64,000 nucleotides of DNA from Archangium sp. (GCA_022843845.1 JALHMW010000018.1:32121-96120), one strand, 5' to 3'. Counted from the stretch's first letter, positions 16,949 to 26,901 are shown. Notes: generated from the letters alone by a model not told the origin. Numbers and translations are program-made.

Positions 16949-19168
16949 ATGCCTGACGGGACTCATCACTCCTTCTGCCGGATCTGTGAGGCGCTCTGTG
17001 GCCTGAAGGTGACGGTCGAGAAGAACAAGGTCGTCGCCGTTCACCCCGATGATCATCACGTCGCGACGCGCGGCTTCTCGTGCCCGAAGGGGCTCAAGCA
17101 GGCGCGCATGTACGACTCTCCCGATCGCGTGAAGTGGCCGATGAAGCGTATCGGCTCGCGGTGGGAGCGGATCACCTGGGCGCAGGCCCTCGAGGAGATC
17201 GGCAACAAGCTGAAGCAACTGCGCGGCGATCACGGCCCCGACTCGATCGCGCTGTACGTCGGCACGGCGGCGGGCTTCGGCGTGCTGCACCCCGTCTTCG
17301 CGCAGGGCTTCATGACCGCGCTGGGCTCGAAGTCGCTGTACGCCTCAGCCACGCAGGACTGCTCGAACAAGTTCGCCGTCGCCAACGCGATCTACGGCTT
17401 CCCCTTCACGCAGCCCTTCCCCGATCTCGATCACACGCAGTGCCTGATCATCGTCGGCGCGAACCCGGTGATCTCGAAGTGGAGCTTCCTGCAGGTCCCC
17501 AACCCGGGCCGCACGTTGCAGGAGATGAAGGAGCGCGGCGCGCGCGTCATCGTGATCGATCCACGGAAGACCGAGACCGCGAAGGTCGCTGGCGAGCACC
17601 ACTTCATTCGCCCGAACACCGACCCGTTCTTCTACCTCGCGTTCCTGGCTGAGCTGGAGCGACAGGGCGGCATCGACCGGACCCGCGCCGAAGCCCAGGC
17701 GGAAGGCATCGACGAGGTGCTCGCGGTCGCCCGCACGTGGACGCCGGAGCGCAGTGAAGAGGTGACGACGATCCCCGCGGCGACGCTGCGTGAGCTGGTC
17801 CGCGTCTTCCGGACGTCGAAGGGTGCGTCGATCTACTCCTCGACCGGCGTGAACATGGGCAGCAACGGCTCGCTCGGCTTCTGGCTGCAGGAGTGCATCA
17901 ACCTGCTCTCGGGCAACCTCGATCGTCGAGGCGGCACGCTCGTCGGTCGCGGCGTGATCGACTTCCCGGCGTTCGGGAAGAAGAACGGCGTCCTCACCCG
18001 CACCGATCGCTCGCGCATCGGCGACTTCGGCTCGGTCAACGATGCGTTCCCCGGCGGTGTCCTCGCGGACGAGATCCTCACGCCGGGCCCGAAGCAGGTG
18101 CGCTCGCTGTTCGTCACGGGCGGCAACCCGCTCATCACGATGGCGAACGCGGGCCGGCTCAAGAAGGCGTTCGAGTCGCTCGAGCTGCTGGTGACGCTCG
18201 ATCTCTTCCGCAACGAGACGGGCTCGGTGGCGCACTACGTGTTGCCAGCGACGACCCCGCTGGAGCGCGCCGACCTGCCCTTCATCTTCCCGCTCATGCT
18301 GGGCCTGCAGAAGAAGCCGTACATGCAGGTGACGCGCGCCCTCGTCGAGCCGGAGCACGAGCAACGCGACGAGGCCTCGATCTACCTCGACCTCTGCCGC
18401 GCGAGTGGCGTCAACCTGTTCGACTCGGCCATCGCGCAGAAGTCGCTCGAAGCGATGATGGCGGTGCACTCGCGGCTCCACCGCAAGGGCAAGACGTCGG
18501 CGCTGCCCGACGAGACGTTGCTGTCGATGCTGCTGCGGCTCACGGGGCAGTCGAGCTTCGACTCGCTCGCCGACGATCACCCGCACGGAAAGCTCCGCGA
18601 GCAGCACGAGGCAGACGACTTCGTCGGGACGCGGGTGCTGACCGAGACGAAGAAGGTGCAGCTCGCGCCAAAGCTCTTGATGGACGCCGCGAAGAAGCTC
18701 GAGGCCGACTTCGTGCTCGAGAAGGGCCGTGCGAGCCGCTTCAAGCTCATCACCAAGCGCGCCGTGCAGACCCACAACTCGTGGACGCACAACATCGAGG
18801 AGTTCATCCACGACGGGACGAACCACCTCTACATGCACCCGAGCGACGCCGCGCGGTGTGGGCTTCGCGATGGCGCGTTCGCAGACGTGACGACTGACAC
18901 GGCGACGGTCCGCGTTCCCGTGAAGCTGCTGGGCGATCTCATGCCGGGCACCGTCGCGCTCCCGCATGGCTGGGGGCACCAACACGCGACCGGCCTGTCG
19001 ATCGCGAACAAGACGCGCGGCGTGAACGTGAACCTGCTCGCTGCCGACGGGCCTGACCGGCTCGAGCGCGTCTCGGGCATGGCGCACCTCACCGGCTTCG
19101 TCGTCGACATCGCCCCCGCCGCGGGCCCGCAGGATCCGACGAGCTGGAGCGGCCTGCCTCCCGCCTGA
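16949..19168 (+). CDS. molybdopterin-dependent oxidoreductase
   Basis: The 739-residue protein belongs to the prokaryotic DMSO-reductase/formate-dehydrogenase superfamily. An N-terminal [4Fe-4S] site is formed by Cys10, Cys13, Cys17 and Cys45. Cys138 in ATQDCSNK is the likely molybdenum ligand. Molybdopterin-binding sequences follow (ANPVISKWS, IDPRKTETA, GGNPLITMANAG), and the C-terminal cofactor domain includes MHPSDAARCGL and HGWGHQHATG. It lacks a Tat signal, so it should be cytoplasmic. The substrate cannot be assigned and no electron-transfer subunit is adjacent. The next gene overlaps by one base (TGATG). Confidence 0.9.
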   Translation: MPDGTHHSFCRICEALCGLKVTVEKNKVVAVHPDDHHVATRGFSCPKGLKQARMYDSPDRVKWPMKRIGSRWERITWAQALEEIGNKLKQLRGDHGPDSIALYVGTAAGFGVLHPVFAQGFMTALGSKSLYASATQDCSNKFAVANAIYGFPFTQPFPDLDHTQCLIIVGANPVISKWSFLQVPNPGRTLQEMKERGARVIVIDPRKTETAKVAGEHHFIRPNTDPFFYLAFLAELERQGGIDRTRAEAQAEGIDEVLAVARTWTPERSEEVTTIPAATLRELVRVFRTSKGASIYSSTGVNMGSNGSLGFWLQECINLLSGNLDRRGGTLVGRGVIDFPAFGKKNGVLTRTDRSRIGDFGSVNDAFPGGVLADEILTPGPKQVRSLFVTGGNPLITMANAGRLKKAFESLELLVTLDLFRNETGSVAHYVLPATTPLERADLPFIFPLMLGLQKKPYMQVTRALVEPEHEQRDEASIYLDLCRASGVNLFDSAIAQKSLEAMMAVHSRLHRKGKTSALPDETLLSMLLRLTGQSSFDSLADDHPHGKLREQHEADDFVGTRVLTETKKVQLAPKLLMDAAKKLEADFVLEKGRASRFKLITKRAVQTHNSWTHNIEEFIHDGTNHLYMHPSDAARCGLRDGAFADVTTDTATVRVPVKLLGDLMPGTVALPHGWGHQHATGLSIANKTRGVNVNLLAADGPDRLERVSGMAHLTGFVVDIAPAAGPQDPTSWSGLPPA

Positions 19169-20094
19169 TGCAGTTCTCGCTCTTCCCGCCGCCTCCACTC
19201 GATCTGCGCGCCGACACCGCGCTGGCCCTTCGCCGCCCGCCGCACGTCTTCATCGGCACCTCGAGCTGGACCTTCCCCGGATGGAAGGGGATCGTCTACC
19301 CGGGAGAGCCCTCGATGGAGGAGCTCGTCGCCCACGGCCTCGAGACCTACTCGCGGCACCCGCTCTTCAACACCGTCGGCATCGACCGCAGCTACTACGC
19401 CCCGCTCTCGAGCCAGGACCTGGCGGTGTACGCGAAGCAGCTCCCGCCCGGCTTTCGCTGCGTGATGAAGGTGTGGAGCCGGGTGTGTTCGTACGTCGAC
19501 CCACGCACGCGCGCGCCGAACCCCGACTTCCTGAACGTGAAGCTCTTCCGCGACGAAGTGCTCACGCCCGCGCTGTCGAGCTTCAAGGAGCACCTCGGGC
19601 CGCTGCTCTTCCAGATGCTCCCGCTCGGCCGCACGGAGCTGCTCGCCCCGCCTCTCTTCAACGCGAAGCTCGACCGGTTCTTCGCCGGGCTGCCGCGCGG
19701 GCCCCTGTACGCCGTCGAGCTACGAAACCCCGAGTGGATGACGCCGGGCTACTTTCAGACTCTCGAGCGGCATGGCGTCTCGCACGTCTTCAATCACTGG
19801 GAGCGCATGTCGACGCTGGGAGAACAGCTCGCGCGGGAGCAGTGCTTCACCGCGCCGTTCTCGGTGTGCCGGCTCCTGCTGCCTCAGGGGCTCGGCTACG
19901 AAGAAGCACGCGAGGCCTTCGCACCGTTCGATCGCCTTCAGGCCAGGGACGACGCGATGCGCGCTGACGTCGTACGGCTCGTCGAAGCGACGCAGAAAGC
20001 CCGGCGGCAGTTGTGGATCATCGTGAACAACAAGGCCGAGGGCTCGAGCCCGCTCACGGTGCGCGGCCTGTTGGAGCGGCTCACTTCCGCTTGA
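19168..20094 (+). CDS. DUF72 family protein
   Basis: The 308-residue protein matches DUF72 (YecE-like), a TIM-barrel family of unknown function. Typical motifs are FIGTSSWTFPGWKG near the N-terminus, NTVGIDRSYY, FRCVMKVWSRV, LLFQMLPL and AVELRNPEW. Its start overlaps the oxidoreductase stop as TGATG, suggesting cotranslation. The 3' end overlaps the convergent kinase gene by 14 bp. Confidence 0.88.
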   Translation: MQFSLFPPPPLDLRADTALALRRPPHVFIGTSSWTFPGWKGIVYPGEPSMEELVAHGLETYSRHPLFNTVGIDRSYYAPLSSQDLAVYAKQLPPGFRCVMKVWSRVCSYVDPRTRAPNPDFLNVKLFRDEVLTPALSSFKEHLGPLLFQMLPLGRTELLAPPLFNAKLDRFFAGLPRGPLYAVELRNPEWMTPGYFQTLERHGVSHVFNHWERMSTLGEQLAREQCFTAPFSVCRLLLPQGLGYEEAREAFAPFDRLQARDDAMRADVVRLVEATQKARRQLWIIVNNKAEGSSPLTVRGLLERLTSA

Positions 20095-21871
20095 AGATCG
20101 ACCAACGGCCCGACGGCGTCTCGTCAGGCTCGTCTTCTTCGAACGGCTTCGAGAACGCGTCCGTCACCGATTGCAGCGCCTCGGCCATCACCTGGGCGCT
20201 GCGCATGCGCCGATTGACGTCGCGGGCCAGACACACCGCGATCAGCTGTTGGAGCTTCCTTGGAATCGGCTCACCCAGGAACGTGTACTCGCCGACGGGC
20301 TTCGCCTCGCCTGAGAGCCGCGACATCACGACCTCGGTCATCGCGCCGCCCTCGAAGGGGAACCGCCGGGCGATCAGCGTGTAGAGCACCGTGGCGAGCG
20401 AATAGAGATCGGCCCGCTCGTCGACGTCGCGGCCGAGCACCTGCTCCGGCGCCATCCACAGCGGAGTGCCGACCACCTGCCCGACCTGCGTGAGCCGGCT
20501 CAGCTCGGTCTGGCCCTGCCGAACTCGCGCGACGCCGAAGTCGAGCACCTTGAGCTGCTCCGGGGTGCCGGTGGTGACGAAGAGGTTGTCGGGCTTGATG
20601 TCGCGGTGCACCACGCCGATGCGGTGTGCCGCCGTCAGCGCCTGGGCCGCTTGAGTGATCAACCGAACCGCGCGCCGCAGCTCCATCGGACGCTCCCGCG
20701 ACAGGCCCTTGAGGCTCTGCCCCTCGAGCAGCTCCATCACGAACGCGACACGGCCCGGCTCGTTGATCAGATCGAACACCTTCACGATGTTCGGGTGATC
20801 GAGCTGGCTGATCGCCTGCCCTTCCTGAATGAAGCGCGTCACCTGATCGGGCCGGCTGGTGAGCTGCGGGTGGAGGATCTTGATCGCCACCTTGCGATTG
20901 AGCGTCGAGTGCCGCGCCTCCACGACCCGCCCCATGCCGCCTTCGCCGATGGTGCGCTCGATGATCCACGAGCCGAACTGCTCCACGCCACTGGAAGGCA
21001 CGATGCCTGGCTGCGTGGTGGTCGGAATCAGCGTGCCCGCGACGATCGGCGAGGCGCCTTCGACGCGGGTGATGCGCAGCTCGAGGTCGACCAGGGCCTG
21101 ACGGAAAGCCACCATCGACTCGAACCGATCGGCGGGATCCTTCGCGAGCGCGCGGTCGAAGATATCGTCCCACGCGGAGAGGTGCGCCGGCATGCGGGGA
21201 ATCGGCGACACGACGTGCATCTGCCGCGTGATGCCCGAGTTTTCGCCAGCGAAGGGCGGCACCCCGGTGAGCAGCTCGAACAGCATCACGCCGAGCCCGT
21301 AGATGTCCGACGCGGGGGTCGCGCGATTGCCGGCGACCCGCTCCGGCGCGAGGTACGGCGCAGGCACCAACACCCTTGACGCGGGCACCGGCAGCGAGCG
21401 CACGTCGCGGAACAGCATCAACGCGGTGTCGAGCAGGCGAACCGTCGGCACGTCTCCGTCGCCCTCGAGGAATACATGCTGCGGCGCGAGGCACCCATGC
21501 ACGAGCTCGTGATCGTGAAGGAACTGAATCGCCTCGGCGAGAGACACGCCCCACGAGATGGCGAGATCACTCGAGAGCCGGCCCTGCTCCGAGAGGAAGG
21601 CCGCCGCCGTCTTGCCCGTCAAAGGCTCGCTCACCACCACGAAGCGCCCGTCGCTCGAGCAGTGCACGTGCTCGACGCTCACCAGGCCGGGGTGCTTGAG
21701 CTGCTTCGAGCGCCGCGTGACGTCCATGAAGCGCGCGTAGAGCTCGATGTCGTTGCCCAGCTCGGGCCGGCTGACCTGCACGAGGACGCGGCCACTCGAG
21801 GAACGCGCGAGGAACACCTCGACCGCAGAGCCATCGGCCAGCTTCTCTTCGACGTCGAGCCCTCGAATCAC
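20081..21871 (-). CDS. tandem pseudokinase-kinase Ser/Thr protein kinase
   Basis: The 596-residue cytoplasmic protein carries two kinase folds. The N-terminal one (about residues 1-263) is dead: no glycine loop, VAIK replaced by VLVQ, HRD replaced by HGC (125-127) and DFG by DTA (148-150). The C-terminal one (about 303-563) is complete: GEGGMG, Lys331, HRDIKPDN (HRD 422-424), DFG 444-446 and MAPEQ. The layout recalls JAK-type pseudokinase-kinase pairs, where the first domain controls the second. GTG 21871 is preferred because TACAGT lies seven bases upstream; GTG 21892 would place that box inside the gene. Confidence 0.88.
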   Translation of the reverse strand: MIRGLDVEEKLADGSAVEVFLARSSSGRVLVQVSRPELGNDIELYARFMDVTRRSKQLKHPGLVSVEHVHCSSDGRFVVVSEPLTGKTAAAFLSEQGRLSSDLAISWGVSLAEAIQFLHDHELVHGCLAPQHVFLEGDGDVPTVRLLDTALMLFRDVRSLPVPASRVLVPAPYLAPERVAGNRATPASDIYGLGVMLFELLTGVPPFAGENSGITRQMHVVSPIPRMPAHLSAWDDIFDRALAKDPADRFESMVAFRQALVDLELRITRVEGASPIVAGTLIPTTTQPGIVPSSGVEQFGSWIIERTIGEGGMGRVVEARHSTLNRKVAIKILHPQLTSRPDQVTRFIQEGQAISQLDHPNIVKVFDLINEPGRVAFVMELLEGQSLKGLSRERPMELRRAVRLITQAAQALTAAHRIGVVHRDIKPDNLFVTTGTPEQLKVLDFGVARVRQGQTELSRLTQVGQVVGTPLWMAPEQVLGRDVDERADLYSLATVLYTLIARRFPFEGGAMTEVVMSRLSGEAKPVGEYTFLGEPIPRKLQQLIAVCLARDVNRRMRSAQVMAEALQSVTDAFSKPFEEDEPDETPSGRWSIFKRK

Positions 21872-21878
21872 GAAGCGG

Positions 21879-21884
21879 ACTGTA
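21879..21884 (-). promoter_or_regulatory. putative -10 box of a leaderless promoter
   Basis: TACAGT is followed by seven bases and GTG 21871 of the tandem kinase gene. It is one of a recurring set of TAnnnT boxes 6-9 bases before start codons here. No consensus -35 is visible. Confidence 0.4.
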
Positions 21885-22107
21885 GAGAGCACACGCCAGT
21901 GCGAGACAAGTCACCACCGTGAGCAGATGAACCGCGAAGGATCACAGTGAGCTCGGCGTGACGGGGCGTTGGCGCCTGGGACGTAGGTCGATGTGATCTG
22001 CGCTTCAATCGACGGTGAGGGGCGCAGGCCCCAGGTCGCCCAACACACCCTGCCCCCAATCAACAGCGCCATGCGGCAACCAGCGGTGGCCCTCTTCGCC
22101 TCCAGAA

Positions 22108-22150
22108 ACGAAACGTCCCGCGCGACCTGAGGTCACGCGGGACGGTTTCT
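22108..22150 (-). terminator. rho-independent terminator downstream of dnaK
   Basis: Arms 22114-22127 and 22131-22144 pair over 14 bp with one mismatch and a three-base loop. Flanking A/T runs (TTTCGTTTC after the stem on the minus strand, GTTTCTT after it on the plus strand) would allow termination in both directions. It lies 20 bp past the dnaK stop. Confidence 0.85.
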
Positions 22151-22169
22151 TCACGACGTTGGGACCGAC

Positions 22170-24086
22170 TCAGTTCGAGCGGAACTCGGCGTCGACGACG
22201 TCGTCCTTCTTCGGCCCTGCGCCAGCGGCCGGCCCGGCGCCCGCCCCCGGAGCGCCCGCCTCAGGGCCACCCGCGCCCGGAGCGCCACCCGTCGCCTTGT
22301 ACATCTCCTCGGCGGCCTTGTAGCTGACGTCCTGGGCGGCCTTGAGCGTGTCCTGGAGCTTCTGCTTGTCGTCCGTGTTGCGCACCTCGTGGAGCGACTT
22401 CGCAGCGGCCTCGAGCTTCGTCACCGTCTCGGCGGCGAGCTTCTCCTTGTTCTCCGTCACGAGCTTCTCGAGGTTGTAGGCCATGTTCTCGGCCTGGTTC
22501 TTCAGGTCGACGAGCTCACGGCGCGCCTTGTCAGCCGACTCGTTGGCCTGCGCGTCCTTCACCATCTTCTCGACCTCTTCCTTGGGAAGGCCCGAGTTGT
22601 TGGTGATGGTGACGTTGGCTTCCTTGCCGGTGGCCTTGTCCTTCGCGGTCACCTTCAAGATGCCGTTGGCGTCGATGTCGAAGGACACCTCGATCTGCGG
22701 AATGCCACGGGGCGCGGGAGGCAGGCCCGTGAGGTGGAAGCGGCCGAGGCTGCGGTTGTCGCCAGCCATCTCACGCTCTCCCTGCAGCACGTGGATCTCG
22801 ACCTGCGTCTGACCGTCGGCCGCCGTCGAGAACGTCTCGGACTTGCGGCTGGGGATCGTGGTGTTGCGCTCGATGAGCCGCGTGAAGACGCCACCGAGGG
22901 TCTCGACGCCCATCGACAGCGGGGTGACGTCGAGCAGGAGGATGTCCTTCACGTCGCCCGAGAGCACCGCGCCCTGCACGGCGGCGCCGATGGCCACCAC
23001 TTCGTCGGGGTTCACCGAGCGGTTGGGCTCGCGGCCGAACAGCTTCTTCACGGCCTCCGAGACCGCGGGAATGCGGGTCGAGCCACCGACCAGGACGACT
23101 TCGTCGATCTGCGAGACGTTGAGGCCCGAGTCCTTGATGCACTTGCGGCAGGGCTCGAGGCTGCGCTCGACGAAGTCGGCGATCATCTGCTCGAACTTCG
23201 CGCGCGAGAGCTTCACGTCGAGGTGCTTGGGGCCGGTCGCGTCGGCGGTGAGGAACGGCAGGTTGATCTGCGTCTCGTTCGCGCTCGACAGCTCGATCTT
23301 CGCCTTCTCCGCCGCCTCCTTCAGGCGCTGGAGCACCATCTTGTCCTTCGAGACGTCGATGCCGTTGTCCTTCTTGAACTCGGCGATCAGCCACTCCATC
23401 AACTTCATGTCGATGTTGTCGCCGCCCAGGTGCGTGTCGCCGTTCGTCGCGAGCACCTCGACCGCGCCGTCGCCCATGTCGAGGATCGAGATGTCGAACG
23501 TGCCGCCGCCGAAGTCGTAGATCGCGACCTTCTCGGACTTCTTCTTGTCGAGGCCGTACGCGAGCGCGGCCGCCGTGGGCTCATTGACGATGCGGCGCAC
23601 CACGAGGCCGGCGATCTCGCCTGCGTCTTTCGTGGCCTGGCGCTGGGCGTCATTGAAGTACGCGGGCACCGTGATGACCGCCTCGGTCACCTTCTCGCCG
23701 AGGTAGTTCTCAGCGGCGCGCTTGAGCTTGAGCAGCACCTGCGCCGAGATCTCGGGAGCCGACAGCAGCTTGCCGTCGATGTCGACGCGGGCATCGCCGT
23801 TGGGCCCACGCGCGACCTTGTAGGGAACGAGCTTCGCCTCTTCGGTGGTCTCGTCGAAGCGACGGCCCATGAAGCGCTTGACCGAGTAGATGGTGCGCTC
23901 GGGGTTCGTGATGGCCTGGCGCTTGGCCACCTGGCCGACGAGCCGCTCGGCGTCCTTCGTGTACGCGACGACCGACGGCGTGATGCGGCTGCCTTCTTCG
24001 TTCACGATGACCTTGGGCTCGCGGCCCTCCATGATCGCGACACACGAGTTGGTGGTGCCGAGGTCGATTCCGATGATCTTGCCCAT
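22170..24086 (-). CDS. dnaK: molecular chaperone DnaK (Hsp70)
   Basis: The 638-residue protein is a full-length DnaK. It starts with [17 protein letters not shown] and has the ATPase phosphate motifs ([26 protein letters not shown]), the linker and substrate-binding domain ([17 protein letters not shown]), and a Gly/Ala/Pro-rich tail ending in [11 protein letters not shown]. It refolds proteins with GrpE, encoded about 22 kb away at 45396-45986, and a DnaJ not in the window. It is monocistronic, with its own promoter and terminator. AGGAGA lies seven to eight bases before the ATG. No CIRCE element was seen. Confidence 0.98.
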   Translation of the reverse strand: MGKIIGIDLGTTNSCVAIMEGREPKVIVNEEGSRITPSVVAYTKDAERLVGQVAKRQAITNPERTIYSVKRFMGRRFDETTEEAKLVPYKVARGPNGDARVDIDGKLLSAPEISAQVLLKLKRAAENYLGEKVTEAVITVPAYFNDAQRQATKDAGEIAGLVVRRIVNEPTAAALAYGLDKKKSEKVAIYDFGGGTFDISILDMGDGAVEVLATNGDTHLGGDNIDMKLMEWLIAEFKKDNGIDVSKDKMVLQRLKEAAEKAKIELSSANETQINLPFLTADATGPKHLDVKLSRAKFEQMIADFVERSLEPCRKCIKDSGLNVSQIDEVVLVGGSTRIPAVSEAVKKLFGREPNRSVNPDEVVAIGAAVQGAVLSGDVKDILLLDVTPLSMGVETLGGVFTRLIERNTTIPSRKSETFSTAADGQTQVEIHVLQGEREMAGDNRSLGRFHLTGLPPAPRGIPQIEVSFDIDANGILKVTAKDKATGKEANVTITNNSGLPKEEVEKMVKDAQANESADKARRELVDLKNQAENMAYNLEKLVTENKEKLAAETVTKLEAAAKSLHEVRNTDDKQKLQDTLKAAQDVSYKAAEEMYKATGGAPGAGGPEAGAPGAGAGPAAGAGPKKDDVVDAEFRSN

Positions 24087-24160
24087 GGTGTCTTCTCCTG
24101 GCGCGCGGGGCGCTAATTATTTGAAATCGCCGGGTTTTTGGCTTGGCCCGAGACCTGCGC

Positions 24161-24188
24161 AAGGTAACCACCGACCTCGGGGTGTCAA
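24161..24188 (-). promoter_or_regulatory. dnaK promoter
   Basis: On the minus strand TTGACA (24188-24183) and TACCTT (24166-24161) are 16 bp apart. The spacer and flanks are nearly identical to the grpE promoter at 45996-46023. The start point would fall near 24154, giving a leader of about 70 bases with a Shine-Dalgarno site. The rest of the gap up to 24438 holds no evident gene or repeat. Confidence 0.75.
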
Positions 24189-24438
24189 TCAACCTGCAAC
24201 AGTTGGGTGGCGCTGCCCCCGGTGGCTCGATGGCGAATGAGTCGGCGACCGGTGTCAACCGCGTAACGGGCTTCGCACTGACCGCCACCATCAGGTGCCA
24301 GCCAGCGATGACGCCGTGCGCGTTTCCCGGTCGAATCAACGTGTTGGGTCATTCAAACTGATTGGCAAGCGCCATGCTTTGACGCGAGGCGACGTCGCGA
24401 CCAGGGGCTCTCGCGCGCACTCGTTGGAGGCCGACTTC

Positions 24439-25521
24439 ATGTTCGTTCAGCCTTATCGCAGCACGATTGAGCAGGTCCCTCCCCGCCTGGACGTCGATCA
24501 CCGGGTCGCGGTGCTGCTCAACGCGAACGCACGTCGAGTCACCCCGAAGATCGTCCGCTCGCTCTCTCACGTGGTGCCTGAAGGCGACCTCTTTCTCTCT
24601 CGGTCCGAGCTCGACGCGCGCCGGATCGCGCAGACCGTCGTCGATCGCGGTTACCACACGGTGTTTCTGGGCGGCGGTGACGGCACGCTGATGTGCTTCG
24701 TCAACGAGATCGTCTCGGAGGTCGGTCGTCGTCGTCACCATCACCCGACGCCGATGCCCCGCTTCGGCGTGCTCAAGCTCGGCACCGGCAACTCGGTCGC
24801 TGCGCACGTGAAGGCGTCCCCCACGCGTGGTGACGGCATTCTCGATGACGTGCTGCGCGCGCGCTCCGGTGAAGTGCCCGGCACCAAGTCGATGGACCTG
24901 CTGCTGATCGACGGCAAGCGGGCACCCTTCGCGGGCCTCGGCATGGATGGCCAGCTCCTCAACGACTACATCAAGGTGAAGAACGCCTTCGCCGAAGGCC
25001 CGTTCGCAAAGCTGATGTCGGGCCCGAGCGGCTACTTCACGTCGGTCGCCTTCAAGACGGTGCCCTACTACCTCGCGAACTCGAACTCGGTGGACTGCGA
25101 GGTCGTCAATCAGGGCCAGGTTGCCTGGCGCATGGGGCCCGATGGCAAGCCCGTGGAGACGTTTGGTCCCGGTGCGACGATCTTCAAGGGGCCGCTCATG
25201 ATGGCGGCCGCAGGCACGGTGCCGTTCTACGGCTACGAGCTCAAGATGTTCCCCTTCGCGGGCAAACGACGCGGCATGTTCGATCTGCGGGTCGGGAAGA
25301 TCCCTGCGACCCAGATCCTCGCGAACCTGCCTGGCCTCTGGAGCGGCACCTGGTTCCCCGAGGGGCTCCACGACTTCCTCGCCAGCGACGTCACGATTCG
25401 CTTCTCGCGCCCGATGCCGTTCCAGCTGGCGGGCGACGCCGAGGGCTACCGCGACGAGCTGCGCGTGCAGACCGCGTCGGAGTCGATCGAGCTGTGCGAC
25501 TTCAGCGGCGCCGCGAACTGA
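24439..25521 (+). CDS. diacylglycerol kinase family lipid kinase
   Basis: The 360-residue protein has the DAGK catalytic-domain pattern: VAVLLNANAR near the N-terminus, then the nucleotide motif FLGGGDGT (GGGDGT at 78-83) and a glycine-rich KLGTGNSVA segment. It should phosphorylate a lipid such as diacylglycerol, ceramide or a sphingoid base in the membrane; the substrate is not decidable. ATG 24439 is supported by GGAGG eight bases upstream. Longer in-frame starts would extend into the dnaK promoter region without conserved sequence. Confidence 0.85.
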   Translation: MFVQPYRSTIEQVPPRLDVDHRVAVLLNANARRVTPKIVRSLSHVVPEGDLFLSRSELDARRIAQTVVDRGYHTVFLGGGDGTLMCFVNEIVSEVGRRRHHHPTPMPRFGVLKLGTGNSVAAHVKASPTRGDGILDDVLRARSGEVPGTKSMDLLLIDGKRAPFAGLGMDGQLLNDYIKVKNAFAEGPFAKLMSGPSGYFTSVAFKTVPYYLANSNSVDCEVVNQGQVAWRMGPDGKPVETFGPGATIFKGPLMMAAAGTVPFYGYELKMFPFAGKRRGMFDLRVGKIPATQILANLPGLWSGTWFPEGLHDFLASDVTIRFSRPMPFQLAGDAEGYRDELRVQTASESIELCDFSGAAN

Positions 25522-25554
25522 CGCAAAACCCCTCGTGCTCCGAGGGACGCAGGC

Positions 25555-25560
25555 TAGAGT
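25555..25560 (+). promoter_or_regulatory. putative -10 box of a leaderless promoter
   Basis: TAGAGT is followed by nine bases and GTG 25570 of the FHA-AAA+ gene. The same TAGAGT-N9-GTG arrangement precedes 62353. There is no Shine-Dalgarno sequence between box and start. Confidence 0.45.
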
Positions 25561-25569
25561 CGCGCTCCT

Positions 25570-26901
25570 GTGAGTCCTCCTGAATTGACGGAGTCCGTCA
25601 CCATCCCCGGGGAGACGATTTCCCGGGTCCCCGTGCGCGAGTGGACCGTCGAGGTCGTCGCCGGGCCGGACAAGGGCAAGAAGGTCTCGACGCTCGAAGG
25701 CCTGGTCCGCGTCGGGAGCGATCCCGCGAACGATCTCGTCCTCACCGATACGACCGTGAGTCGCCGCCACCTCGAGATCGAGCGAACCCTCAAGGGGCTG
25801 CTGCTGCGCGATCTGTCGAGCCGCAACGGCACGTTCATCGAGGGGCGCCAGGTGCTGCAGGCGTTCATCGACACGGGCGACAAGATCACGCTCGGCAAGA
25901 CGCGCCTGTCGATCAAGCGCAAGACGCGCGACACCGAGATCGAGCTGCTCGACGCCGAGACGTTCGGGGAATTGGTCGGCACGTCAGAGGCCATGCGCAT
26001 CGTCTTCGCCGAGCTGCGCCGCATCGCGCGTGAAGACGTGACGCTGCTGATCGAAGGCGAGACGGGCACCGGCAAGGAGCTCGCGGCCCGCGCCGTTCAC
26101 GCGCTCTCGGCCAAACGCTACGGCCCCTTCCGCGTCGTCGACTGCGCCATGCTCTCTGAGCAGAACGCCGATCGCGAGCTCTTCGGAGAGGACGGCGCGT
26201 TTCTCTCGGGCAAGAACGGCACGGTTTTCCTGGACGAGGTGGCAGAGCTGCCGGCCGGTGTTCAGCCGAAGCTGGTGCGGCTGCTGGAGACGAAAGAGAT
26301 CCCCGCGATGGCCGGGCAGCCCGCACGCCGCCTCGACATTCGCATCATCGCGTCGACGGCCCGCAACCTCGCCGAAGAGGTGCAGCAGGGCCGCTTCCGC
26401 CAGGAGCTCTTCTTCCGCGTCGCCATCGCGCGCGTCCGCCTGCCGCCGCTCCGTACGCGGAAGATCGACATTCCGCTGCTGGCCCGGCACCTCGTCAAAG
26501 GGTTGTCGGTGCCGTTCGATCTCTCGCCGCAGACGCTCTCGCTGCTCGAGGGCTACGACTGGCCGGGCAACGTTCGTGAGCTCCGCAACGTGCTCGAGCG
26601 CGGCGCGCTGATGCAGTCGACCGGCAATCGCAGCTGGCTCGATCTGCTCGTGCAGGGCGAGAAGCGCACCGATCACACCACGCTGATCGAGATCGCCTCG
26701 AAGCTGCCGTACCACGAGGCGAAAGATCGGGTGACCGGCGACTTCGAGCGGCACTACTTCGCCGAGGTGATGAAGCAGGCGAACTTCGACATGCAGGTCG
26801 CCGAGCAGCGCACCGGCCTGTCGATGCAGAGCCTCTACCGACTGCTCAAGAAGAACGGCCTGCGCCTGAAGGATCTCAAGAACGCCGAGGGCCTGGGCTG
26901 A
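25570..26901 (+). CDS. FHA-AAA+-Fis regulator with degenerate sigma54-contact loop
   Basis: The 443-residue protein has an FHA domain (about 25-118; RVGSDPANDLVL, SRRHLEI, SSRNGTFI), an AAA+ domain of the NtrC type (Walker A GETGTGKE at 163-170, Walker B GTVFLDE at 217-223) and a Fis-like C-terminal helix-turn-helix (about 400-440). The GAFTGA loop that contacts sigma54 reads GAFLSG (209-214), and about 14 residues between ELFG and Walker B are missing compared with the intact paralogue at 32366. It may bind DNA and phosphothreonine partners without activating sigma54. The start is GTG 25570. Confidence 0.85.
   Translation: MSPPELTESVTIPGETISRVPVREWTVEVVAGPDKGKKVSTLEGLVRVGSDPANDLVLTDTTVSRRHLEIERTLKGLLLRDLSSRNGTFIEGRQVLQAFIDTGDKITLGKTRLSIKRKTRDTEIELLDAETFGELVGTSEAMRIVFAELRRIAREDVTLLIEGETGTGKELAARAVHALSAKRYGPFRVVDCAMLSEQNADRELFGEDGAFLSGKNGTVFLDEVAELPAGVQPKLVRLLETKEIPAMAGQPARRLDIRIIASTARNLAEEVQQGRFRQELFFRVAIARVRLPPLRTRKIDIPLLARHLVKGLSVPFDLSPQTLSLLEGYDWPGNVRELRNVLERGALMQSTGNRSWLDLLVQGEKRTDHTTLIEIASKLPYHEAKDRVTGDFERHYFAEVMKQANFDMQVAEQRTGLSMQSLYRLLKKNGLRLKDLKNAEGLG

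Noticed and set aside
22389..24116. Long open frame (575 codons) antisense to dnaK
   Set aside because: It is Arg/Val/Leu/Asp-rich without a domain and mirrors the codon bias of dnaK, a common artefact in GC-rich genomes.
24087..24190. CIRCE-type (HrcA) operator or sigma32 promoter upstream of dnaK
   Set aside because: No TTAGCACTC inverted repeat and no sigma32-like CTTGAA/CCCCAT pair is present; the region fits a TTGACA/TACCTT promoter instead.
25530..25546. CCCTCG/CGAGGG hairpin after the lipid kinase gene
   Set aside because: The stem is six bp and there is no T-run on the plus strand, so termination is doubtful.
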